Below, in pieces: positions 18,222 through 25,645 of a stretch of 64,000 bases of DNA (positions are counted from its first letter, which is position 1; every line of letters begins with the position of its first letter). The notes under the pieces were generated by a model that had not been told where the DNA came from, ran no database searches, and saw nothing but the letters and a program-made list of their open reading frames with translations. Source of the DNA: GCA-2683825 sp965662355 (GTDB taxonomy: Bacteria > Planctomycetota > UBA1135 > GCA-002686595); assembly GCA_965662355.1 (NCBI GenBank), contig CBFIHP010000003.1:62001-126000 (forward strand), written 5' to 3'. The position numbers and the translations under genes were made by a program.

Positions 18222-20117
18222 CTACCCCTGGGTATCGAGCTCGAGCCCCTTGCCACTCTCCGCCTTGGCCCCGCGCTTTTTCTTCGCCTCGTTTCGGCGT
18301 GCCGCCTGGTTCGCCAGGTGGCGGAAGCGCCCGATGAGATCCTCGCGACCGCCCTGGACCAAGGCCTCTTCCACCAGTGCGCGCGACTCGGGAGCTTTCC
18401 AGCGCACCAAGGCCTTTTGTTGACGCCTCTCGCGCCCTCCGCGAGGAACGTAGAGCTCCTCGAGTGTGACGGGGTCCATTCCCGTCACGTATTGCACGCA
18501 GGCTCGGGTCATCGGCAGGGGGATGAACTCCTGGACCTGCTCGGGGGAGTAGTTGCGATCCAGGAGCTTCTCGAACAGGTGCAGTGCGTCCTTCAGGGTC
18601 GTTCCCGGGTGCCCCACGATGAAGTAGTTCACCAGATGTTGGTCGCGGCCGAGCTCGGCGCAGTCGGACTTGTACGCTTCTTCGTAGGCCTCGTAGACGT
18701 CGAAGGAAGGCTTGTTCATCGCCCGTAATGTATCCGGCGAGGAGTGCTCGGGAGCGAGCTTCATGCGCCCCGGAACGTGGTGTCGCACGAGGTCGTCATG
18801 GAGCGCCAGCATCTTGCCGCGCTTGTCGCGCAGCATGTCGTATCGCACGCCCGAGGAGACGTGAACGTTCTTCACCTTGGGTGTCTCCCGCACCCGGGCG
18901 AGCAGGCGACGGTAGCCCTCGCTCTCCTTGTCGACGCGCAGCGCGGGGCAAACGTCCGGGGTCAGACAGTCGCGCCCCAGACACGGCTCGCCCTTCTCGA
19001 GCAACTTGCATCCGAGCCCGTACATGTTCGCCGTCGGGCCCCCCACGTCGGTAATGGTGCCGCGGAAGTCCAGATGATCGGCGAGCTGGGCGGCTTCGCG
19101 TAGGATCGATTCCTCGCTGCGCCCCTGGATCGTTCTGCCCTGGTGAAAAGTGATCGAACAGAAGGTGCAATCGGCCATGCACCCGCGATGGGAGTTGATA
19201 CTCCAGCGCACGGGCTCGAGGGCGGGAATGCCCCCCGCCGCGTCATGGTCGGGATGCCACGCACGCTGGAACGGCAGGTCGTAGTAGGTATCGACTTCCT
19301 CTTGCGTCGAAGGCATCAGCGGCGGGTGTTGAAGCACAACCCGCTCGCCATGGGCCTGGGCGAGGATGCGCGAACTGGGACTGTTCTCTTCGCGCACGGC
19401 GTTGAAGAGATCGACAAAGGCATTCCCCGAGTCGCTCTTCTCGCGGGGTCCTGATTCGTCGCATAGCGCTTCGAACGCTGGAACCCAACGCACGTCGTCG
19501 GGCACGTCTTTTTTGGCGACGAGCTCGCACGTACCGCGTAGGCCGCCCAGGGATTCGCCGTCGTCCAGACGACGCGCGATCTCGAGTGACTGGCGCTCGC
19601 CCATGCCCCACACGAGCAGGTCGGCCTTCGCATCGACCAGAAGTGAACGCCGCATCGCGTCCTGCCAGTAGTCGTAATAGGCAAGCCGTCGGGGTCCCGC
19701 CTCGAGGCCACCCAGAACGATCGGCACCCCGGGAAAATGATGTCGCGCCGCTGCGGTGTAGGCGATGCTCGCACGATTGGGGCGGCCTGGCAGGCCGCCG
19801 GGACGGTAGACATCGACGCGGCGCTTGCGCTTCGACGCGGTGTAATTCGTGACCATCGAATCGATGGTCCCTCCGCTGACCCCACAATAAAGTCGCGGTG
19901 ACGGGAGCCGTTTCCAACCGGAACCATCCGGCTCGAGATCCGGACAATCGAGAATGCCGACACGCCACCCTTTGGCCTCGAGCAGACGCCCGATCGCGGC
20001 AATTCCGAAGGAGGAATGGTCTACGTACCCGTCGCCCGTGATCAACAGGACGTCGAGACCGTCCCACCCGCGCTCACGCATCTCCTCACGAGTGCGCGGC
20101 AGAAACGCAGAGCTCAA
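18222..20117 (-). CDS. YgiQ-family radical SAM protein
   Basis: About 631 residues. The conserved YgiQ N-terminus FLPRTREEMRERGWD requires a start upstream of the ATG at 20081. A TTG at 20117 begins just after the rpmH stop and is preferred; the ATG at 20174 would overlap rpmH by 50 bases. A B12-binding-like N-terminal domain (LLITGDGYVDHSSFG, VLGGLEAGPRRLAYYDYW) precedes the radical SAM cluster motif RGCMADCTFC at about residue 310 (Cys-x3-Cys-x2-Cys). ISSGVRYD-like and LKLAPEHS-like elements (here VSSGVRYD, MKLAPEHS) continue the barrel. The family is widespread and its reaction has not been assigned. It probably shares a transcript with rpmH. Confidence 0.85.
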   Translation of the reverse strand: MSSAFLPRTREEMRERGWDGLDVLLITGDGYVDHSSFGIAAIGRLLEAKGWRVGILDCPDLEPDGSGWKRLPSPRLYCGVSGGTIDSMVTNYTASKRKRRVDVYRPGGLPGRPNRASIAYTAAARHHFPGVPIVLGGLEAGPRRLAYYDYWQDAMRRSLLVDAKADLLVWGMGERQSLEIARRLDDGESLGGLRGTCELVAKKDVPDDVRWVPAFEALCDESGPREKSDSGNAFVDLFNAVREENSPSSRILAQAHGERVVLQHPPLMPSTQEEVDTYYDLPFQRAWHPDHDAAGGIPALEPVRWSINSHRGCMADCTFCSITFHQGRTIQGRSEESILREAAQLADHLDFRGTITDVGGPTANMYGLGCKLLEKGEPCLGRDCLTPDVCPALRVDKESEGYRRLLARVRETPKVKNVHVSSGVRYDMLRDKRGKMLALHDDLVRHHVPGRMKLAPEHSSPDTLRAMNKPSFDVYEAYEEAYKSDCAELGRDQHLVNYFIVGHPGTTLKDALHLFEKLLDRNYSPEQVQEFIPLPMTRACVQYVTGMDPVTLEELYVPRGGRERRQQKALVRWKAPESRALVEEALVQGGREDLIGRFRHLANQAARRNEAKKKRGAKAESGKGLELDTQG

Positions 20118-20124
20118 TTCGAAG

Positions 20125-20250
20125 CTAGATCGCGCCGTGGCGCTTGCGCTGGCGGCTGTTGACCTTGCGCCCATTATGGGTCTTCTGCCGTGCGCGGAAG
20201 CCGGTGGAGCGGGCCTTCTTCTGGGAGCTATTGCGGATCTTGATCTTCAT
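20125..20250 (-). CDS. rpmH: 50S ribosomal protein L34
   Basis: 41 residues, start ATG at 20250, stop TAG at 20125. The sequence contains STGFRARQKTHNGRKV followed by SRQRKRHG, matching the compact, Arg/Lys-rich bL34 core (GFRAR-x3-x-NGR-x-x-x-x-R-R). The N-terminal MKIKIRNSSQ differs from the common MKRTYQPS start. In most bacteria rpmH is followed by rnpA; here the next gene in the same direction is ygiQ. No RnpA-like reading frame is apparent next to it. Confidence 0.85.
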   Translation of the reverse strand: MKIKIRNSSQKKARSTGFRARQKTHNGRKVNSRQRKRHGAI

Positions 20251-20619
20251 GGTCCGACCCCGGGGTGGGCCTCGGCGCGGTGGGTTCCCGAGAGTCGGGG
20301 GAGGCGGCGAGGTGTCTCTTCCGGTATAAGGGCGCAAAAGTCTAGCTGGAGGATCCTGTATCCGGCCAGCAAAACCGCGGTATTGGAGGTGGAGATCGCG
20401 TGCGTTTTCGCACGAACCCCACCAGCCACCGAACTCAGGTAGCCACCGAACTCAGGTCTCCTCTCCCAGGTCTCTCGTGCATCTTCCGCTTAGCTCCGGG
20501 GCCCAGAGGTTGCTCAAAAAGCAATTGGACCTACAATCCACGCCCCATTTTGAGGCCCCTCGAGTTGAGGGCCCCCTCGAGGCCATCCCCTGTTTCCGCC
20601 ACCACCCCCGAAGCATTCC
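20251..20619 (+). other. Intergenic region between divergent rpmH and outer-membrane protein gene
   Basis: 369 bases without a convincing gene. It must hold the rpmH promoter (minus strand) and the promoter of the gene at 20620. No clear sigma-70 hexamer pair was found. Two features stand out: a perfect hairpin with 6-bp stem CGTGCG/CGCACG and loop TTTT at 20399-20414, and a perfect 17-bp tandem duplication at 20424-20457. Confidence 0.5.
20424..20457. repeat. Perfect 17-bp tandem duplication
   Basis: The unit AGCCACCGAACTCAGGT occurs twice, head to tail, at 20424-20440 and 20441-20457 with no mismatch. It lies in the non-coding region about 160 bases upstream of the beta-barrel protein gene. 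It is either a recent slippage event or a duplicated operator; nothing in the sequence distinguishes these. Confidence 0.85.
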
Positions 20620-21249
20620 ATGAGCCGCGTTTTCCGTACTCTGGCAGTTCTGTCCCTCCTCGGCACCAGCATCGCCGCCCAGGAGAGGAGCCCGTGGTAC
20701 GCCACTTTTGGCACTGGCTACCACGCCGCCAGCGACACCGATGGCCCTGCCGGATCGACCCTTGGCTTCGACGGCGGCTACAGCCTCAGTTTTGGCGTCG
20801 GTCGCGACCTGATCAATACCGGCTCCAAGCGCTTCGGAGTGCAAGGCGAGATCCTGTTCAACAGCTTCGAGCTGAGCGACGAGGACGTGGCCGCCCAGAG
20901 CCTCAGCAGTGAGAGGGCCGAGAACCTCTCCCTCATGTTCAGCGGTATTGCCGACTTCCAACTCTCGCCGCAATTCGGAGTCTATGCGGGAGTCGGTGTG
21001 GGCTACGCCGCCAAGGTTTCCGTCGACGGCCTAGACCAGCCCGGCCCGTTTACCCTCGAGGACGATTCAGCCGTTGCCTTCCAGCTCAAGGCCGGCTTCA
21101 AGTACGGTCTCGGCGGCGGCTACGACATGGGCATGGGCTACCGCTACTTCCGGATGGATGCGGTCGAGGTCTCGAGTCTCTCCAGTCAGTCCTTCGACCT
21201 CGAGTTCGATCAGCACATCTTCGAAGTCGTACTCCACTGGGGCTTCTAG
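20620..21249 (+). CDS. Small outer-membrane beta-barrel protein
   Basis: 209 residues. A signal peptide of about 20 residues ends in SIAAQ, with cleavage likely before Gln or Glu. The remainder alternates polar and aromatic/hydrophobic residues in short strands (GYSLSFGVG, GVYAGVGVGYAAKV, AFQLKAGFKYGLG, YDMGMGYRYFRM) and ends HIFEVVLHWGF with a C-terminal Phe, the outer-membrane insertion signature. This is the layout of an eight-strand OmpA/OmpX-like barrel. No ligand or enzyme activity can be inferred. Confidence 0.75.
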   Translation: MSRVFRTLAVLSLLGTSIAAQERSPWYATFGTGYHAASDTDGPAGSTLGFDGGYSLSFGVGRDLINTGSKRFGVQGEILFNSFELSDEDVAAQSLSSERAENLSLMFSGIADFQLSPQFGVYAGVGVGYAAKVSVDGLDQPGPFTLEDDSAVAFQLKAGFKYGLGGGYDMGMGYRYFRMDAVEVSSLSSQSFDLEFDQHIFEVVLHWGF

Positions 21250-21292
21250 CCCAGCGACACTTCGGCGGCGCACACGCTCGGTCCGGGATAGC

Positions 21293-22696
21293 TCAGGCTT
21301 CCTTCGGGCCCACCATGTCCGCGGGGATCACGAAACGGTCGAAGTCGTCGCCCGATAGCAAGCTCAGAGAGAGCACGGCTTCGCGCAGGGACGTGTTCTC
21401 CTCGTAGGCCTTCTTCGCAGCCTTGGCGGCATTGTCGTAACCGATGTGGCGGTTCAAGGCCGTGACCAGCATCAGGGACTCACGCATCAGCTTATCGACG
21501 CGCTCGCGATCCAGCTCGAGCCCCTCGATGCAGTTCGTGCGGAAGGAATCACAGGCATCGCCCAGAAGGCGCGCCGACTGCAACACGTTGTGAATCATCA
21601 CGGGCTTGAAGACGTTCAGCTCGAAGTTGCCCTGGGAGCCAGCGAACCCCACGGTCGTGTCGTTGCCGAAGACCTGGGCGCAGACCATGGTCAGGGCCTC
21701 GCACTGGGTCGGATTGACCTTACCCGGCATGATCGATGAGCCGGGTTCGTTGGCGGGCAGCTTCAGCTCGCCCAGACCGCAGCGCGGGCCCGAACCGAGC
21801 CAGCGCACGTCGTTGGCGATCTTCATCAAGGCCGTGGCGGCAACCTTGTAGGCGCCGTGCAGGAAGACCAGGGCGTCGTGGGCCGCCAGGCCAGCGAACT
21901 TGTTCGGGGCACTGACGAAGGCCAGCTGGGTCTCCTCCGCGATGAACTCAGCCGCCAGCGAAGCGTACTTTGGATGCGTATTCAGACCCGTGCCCACGGC
22001 CGTGCCGCCGAGGGCTAGCTCGTACACGCCGGTCAGGGCCGCACGGATGGCACGCTGGGCATCCGCCAGCTGGCGCACATAGCCCGAGAATTCCTGGCCC
22101 ACCGTCACGGGCGTCGCGTCTTGAAGGTGCGTACGGCCGATCTTGACGGCGTCGTCCCAGGCTTCGGCCTTGGCGGCCAGGGTCGTCTCGAGCGCCTCGA
22201 GGGCAGGCAGCAAGCTGCGCACGGTACTCTCCGCCGCGGCGACGTACATCGCGGCGGGAAAGACGTCGTTCGACGACTGTGAGCGGTTGCAATGGTCGTT
22301 GGGATGGATCGGTGTCTTCGTGCCCATTTCAGCGCCGAGGATCTGAATCGCGCGATTCGAAATCACCTCGTTGGTATTCATGTTCGTCTGCGTTCCCGAA
22401 CCGGTCTGCCATACGACCAGGGGGAAGTGCTCGTCGAAGCGCCCGTCGATAACCTCGTCGGCTGCCTGAAGCAGCGCCTTGCGTTCATCGTCCGAGAGCA
22501 TGTCCAGCTCGCCCAGCTCGATGTTGGCGCGGGCGGCGGACTTCTTGACGACACCCAGCGCACGGATCATCTCGCGTGGGAACGTGTGGCCGCCGATCTT
22601 GAAGTTCTGACGGGAGCGTTGGGTCTGGGCACCCCAGAGGGCTTCGGACGGAACCTCGATGTTGCCCATCGAGTCGCTTTCAATGCGGGTCGACAT
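21293..22696 (-). CDS. fumC: Class II fumarate hydratase
   Basis: 467 residues, the usual length, start ATG at 22696 with a purine-rich AAGGAAAGAG ribosome site. It shows the N-terminal RIESDSMGNIEVP, GSGTQTNMNTNEV, and the superfamily signature GSSIMPGKVNPTQ near the C-terminal third. The iron-independent homotetramer interconverts fumarate and malate. It lies 30 bases downstream of mdh in the same orientation, so the two consecutive TCA steps are probably made from one transcript. Confidence 0.96.
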   Translation of the reverse strand: MSTRIESDSMGNIEVPSEALWGAQTQRSRQNFKIGGHTFPREMIRALGVVKKSAARANIELGELDMLSDDERKALLQAADEVIDGRFDEHFPLVVWQTGSGTQTNMNTNEVISNRAIQILGAEMGTKTPIHPNDHCNRSQSSNDVFPAAMYVAAAESTVRSLLPALEALETTLAAKAEAWDDAVKIGRTHLQDATPVTVGQEFSGYVRQLADAQRAIRAALTGVYELALGGTAVGTGLNTHPKYASLAAEFIAEETQLAFVSAPNKFAGLAAHDALVFLHGAYKVAATALMKIANDVRWLGSGPRCGLGELKLPANEPGSSIMPGKVNPTQCEALTMVCAQVFGNDTTVGFAGSQGNFELNVFKPVMIHNVLQSARLLGDACDSFRTNCIEGLELDRERVDKLMRESLMLVTALNRHIGYDNAAKAAKKAYEENTSLREAVLSLSLLSGDDFDRFVIPADMVGPKEA

Positions 22697-22726
22697 CTCT
22701 TTCCTTCTCTTAGGTGTCGTCTGCGT

Positions 22727-23680
22727 TTACAGAAGCCCGAGATCGCGTAGGGCTTCCATGTCCTTTTGAATCTCACCGACGGTCTTTTGCATCTGGATGC
22801 GGGCCTCGGTGTTCATGGGCAGCTCGACGATGCGCTCTACGCCCTCCCGTCCGAGAATGGCGGGTACGCCGGTGTAGATGCCCTCGACACCGAACTGGCC
22901 ATTCAAGAGGCACGAACTCGGTAGCAAGCGCTTTTCGTCGTTCAAGATCGAGGCGGCCATGGCCACCGCGGAGGCCGCGGGTGCAAAGAAAGCGCTACCG
23001 GTCTTCAGTAGGTTGACGATCTCCGCCCCGCCGTGGCGTGTGCGATCGCTGAGCTCCGCAATGGTCGCTCGGTCGGTCAGGTTGCCCAGGGCCACTCCGT
23101 TGACGGTGCAGGCCTCGGGCAGAGGCACCATTGAATCCCCATGGGCTCCCAGGACCATGGCATCGACATCCTTCACACAGGTCCCCAGGCGCTCGGCGAT
23201 GAACCAGGAGAAGCGCGAGGAATCGAGGACGCCGGCCATGCCGCACACGCGCTTGGCCGGAAAGCCGACCCGCGCACGCATCAAGCCGGTCATCGGATCG
23301 AGCGGATTCGTGACGACGATGACCATCGCGGCGGGCGAGCGCTCGCGGATGACGTCCGCCACGTCCGACATGATGCGCCCGTTGACCTCGAGCAGATCCG
23401 AACGGCTCATCCCTGGTTTGCGAGGCCGACCCGCGGTCACGATGAAGAGATCCGAGTCGGCGGTGGGTCCAGGCTCGCTGGTGCCGATGACCCGCGACGT
23501 GTAGCCCTCGATGGCCGCCGCCTGATTCAGATCGAGCGCAATCCCCTGCGCCCGCCCCTCGAGGACATCCGTCAGGCAGATCTCGGAGGCAAGATTCTTC
23601 TCCGCACATTTCTGCGCGACGGACATGCCGACGTAACCGGCACCGACGACGGTGATCTTTCTTTGTGTGACGGGAGACAT
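22727..23680 (-). CDS. mdh: Malate dehydrogenase (LDH-like type)
   Basis: 317 residues from the ATG at 23680. The NAD motif VGAGYVGMSVA sits at about residues 11-21, with an acidic TDV at the end of the second strand favouring NAD over NADP. The mobile-loop GRPRKPGMSRSDLL places Arg at the substrate-selecting position of malate dehydrogenases. VTNPLDPMT and GAHGDSMVPL supply the substrate Arg/His region. It oxidises malate to oxaloacetate. It is the first gene of a pair with fumC. Confidence 0.93.
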   Translation of the reverse strand: MSPVTQRKITVVGAGYVGMSVAQKCAEKNLASEICLTDVLEGRAQGIALDLNQAAAIEGYTSRVIGTSEPGPTADSDLFIVTAGRPRKPGMSRSDLLEVNGRIMSDVADVIRERSPAAMVIVVTNPLDPMTGLMRARVGFPAKRVCGMAGVLDSSRFSWFIAERLGTCVKDVDAMVLGAHGDSMVPLPEACTVNGVALGNLTDRATIAELSDRTRHGGAEIVNLLKTGSAFFAPAASAVAMAASILNDEKRLLPSSCLLNGQFGVEGIYTGVPAILGREGVERIVELPMNTEARIQMQKTVGEIQKDMEALRDLGLL

Positions 23681-23913
23681 GGGTGGCGACACCCTACGCT
23701 TCCAGGAGCCCTCCGTGCACCCCCAGGGCCCCGAAAGACCGGCCGATTGGCCAGCGCTCCGGAAAGAACGAGCCACACAACCCAAACAGCGCGACCGCCC
23801 CGTCTCTTGGACCCGGGAGCGCGGGAGCCACTACAATCCCGTCGGAGCCCGCCGCCGTCACCACGCCGGGCCGCTGAAAGCACAGCCCATTCGTTAGGAG
23901 ACGAAGGATCACC

Positions 23914-24702
23914 ATGCCCGAAATCACGAAGTACGACCCTGGTCAGTTCTGCTGGGTCGAGCTTGGCACCAGCGACGCCGAAGCCGCCACCAGTTTCTAT
24001 TCGGAGGTTTTCGACTGGGGCCACGATATCCACCCCATGGACGAGGGCGAGGGCGAATACACGATCCTCCAGAAGAACAAGAAGGACATCGGCGGGCTCT
24101 ACAAGCTGTTCCCCGACATGCTCAAAATGGGCGTCCCCCCCAACTGGCTCTCGTACGTCAGCGTCACCTCGGCTGATGACGCCTGCGAGAAAGCCAAGTC
24201 CCTCGGGGGTACGGTCTTCATGCCGCCCATGGACGTCAAGGACCAGGGACGCATGGCGGTTCTGTCCGACCCCACCGGCGGCAGCTTCGCGGTCTGGGAG
24301 CCCAGGTCCCACTGCGGATCGCTGCTGAGGGGCGAACCGGATTCGCCGTGCTGGACCGAGCTGCTCACCAAGGACACGAAGAAGGCCGGTGCGTTCTACA
24401 GCCAGCTCTTCGGCTGGGAAACCAAGACGGACCAGATGGGTCCGATCGAATACACCATGTTTGTGCAGGGTGGGGAAATGGTCGGCGGCATGATGGCCCC
24501 GACGCCGGAGATGGGTGAGGTTCCGACCTACTGGTGTCTGTACTTCGCGGTGGATGATTGCGAGGGATTCGTCGAGCGTGCCGCGGGCAAAGGAGCGAAT
24601 GTGTTGGCGCCGCCGATGGATGTTCCCAATTTCGGGCGTATGGCCATGTTGATGGATCCGCAGGGGGCTTGCTTCGCGGTCATCAAGTTGACGAAGGGGT
24701 AA
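23914..24702 (+). CDS. Two-domain VOC (glyoxalase/extradiol dioxygenase superfamily) protein
   Basis: 262 residues, start ATG at 23914 with AGGAGACGAAGGA upstream. Two similar VOC modules follow each other: residues about 10-125 (FCWVELGTSDAEAATSFYSEVFDW to GGSFAVWEP) and about 140-260 (PCWTELLTKDTKKAGAFYSQLFGW to GACFAVIKL). The duplicated 'W-x-E-L-x-T-x-D' and 'FYS-x-x-F-x-W' blocks mark the beta-alpha-beta repeats. This type is annotated as glyoxalase-like; several relatives bind hydroxylated or oxidised metabolites, but the substrate is unknown. It is a single gene with no partner. Confidence 0.85.
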   Translation: MPEITKYDPGQFCWVELGTSDAEAATSFYSEVFDWGHDIHPMDEGEGEYTILQKNKKDIGGLYKLFPDMLKMGVPPNWLSYVSVTSADDACEKAKSLGGTVFMPPMDVKDQGRMAVLSDPTGGSFAVWEPRSHCGSLLRGEPDSPCWTELLTKDTKKAGAFYSQLFGWETKTDQMGPIEYTMFVQGGEMVGGMMAPTPEMGEVPTYWCLYFAVDDCEGFVERAAGKGANVLAPPMDVPNFGRMAMLMDPQGACFAVIKLTKG

Positions 24703-24850
24703 GTACTCCAAGCAGCGCGGCGAGCAAGAGCTCATGCCCGGGCTCGAACGCGGACCGCGGCGCCCGGCGAACACGAAGGTGATCCAGGCCCTGCAGGGCT
24801 GAGAACACCGCCAACCAACAATCGACGACAGGGACGATCACCATTCAGAA

Positions 24851-25297
24851 TCACGACCCAAATCGCTCAGCAAGCCGCCCGAGCCGATAGTCGAAGATCC
24901 TCTCGAGATCTCCTCTGACGAAGAGCCGGTCCACGATCACTCCTCCCAGGAGCGCATACCGCACGCGATCGTGGACCCGCGTGCCACCTTCCACCGGCTC
25001 GAAGCCGTGCCGGTGAACCCAACTCCGATAGGGCCCCCGCAACTGCTCGTCGACGAATCCACGGGGAGGATCCCAAGCCGAGATCCGACTCTCCCAGCGC
25101 AACGGTATCCCCCGAATCCGCACCGAGTATTCGATTCTCGCCCCCTCACCCAACTCTGCAACCCCTTTCCGAGCGACCCGCAAGTGCAGCCAAGGGGCCG
25201 TGATCTCCTGCAGATTCTGGGGCACGCGAAAGAAGGCGAAGACCTCCTCTCTTGACGCCGGCAGGAACTGAGTCCGCTCGAGCTCGAAGATCCTCAA
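24851..25297 (-). CDS. SRPBCC-family (START-like) ligand-binding protein
   Basis: 148 residues starting at a TTG (25297) preceded by GGGAGG about nine bases upstream. The pattern FLPASREEVFAFFRVPQNLQEITAPWLHLRV, an amphipathic strand followed by the 'F-F-x-x-P-x-N' helix, is the usual start of SRPBCC/polyketide-cyclase-like domains. Strands IEYSVRIRGIPLRWESRI and TRVHDRVRYAL complete the helix-grip fold. Proteins of this type bind hydrophobic ligands; many sit in small operons of unknown function. The preceding reading frame on the same strand looks like the 3' remnant of another gene. Confidence 0.75.
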   Translation of the reverse strand: MRIFELERTQFLPASREEVFAFFRVPQNLQEITAPWLHLRVARKGVAELGEGARIEYSVRIRGIPLRWESRISAWDPPRGFVDEQLRGPYRSWVHRHGFEPVEGGTRVHDRVRYALLGGVIVDRLFVRGDLERIFDYRLGRLAERFGS

Positions 25298-25303
25298 CCG
25301 ACC

Positions 25304-25477
25304 CTACCTCCCCGAACTCGGAGCCTGCGCGCGCGCTTCGAGTGCCCCGCGAGCGATGTGTTCGAGGACGCGCGCGTGGATCGAGCGCAGCATGTGGTCG
25401 GTGAAGAACGTCCAGTAGAGCACGGGCTGCATGTCGAGCTCGTACCACGTGCTGCCTTCGCCAGCGTCATGCACCAC
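25304..25477 (-). pseudogene. C-terminal remnant of a coding gene (truncated) or very short CDS
   Basis: From a possible GTG at 25477 to TAG at 25304 the frame encodes 57 residues with strongly coding-like composition: HDAGEGSTWYELDMQPVLYW, then TFFTDHMLRSIHARVLEHIA. Directly upstream in frame is a TGA, and no other frame upstream to 25645 looks coding. It therefore resembles the surviving 3' end of a longer gene, perhaps another SRPBCC-like protein, whose 5' part was lost. Its last codons supply the ribosome site for the SRPBCC gene 6 bases downstream, which may explain its retention. A genuine 57-residue protein is the alternative. Confidence 0.4.
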
Positions 25478-25645
25478 CCGGGCTCATTGCTTGTCATGGA
25501 AGCATCTTGGGCTCACTCCCTTCCAAAGACAATTCGAAGTCCCGGAGCCCACCCCCGGGCCCCACTTTCATAGTGTGGAGACCAACAATCACCGTTTTCC
25601 CTGCATTCGATCCCACACCGTGGGCTTCAGGGGGCGGAGGTACGC

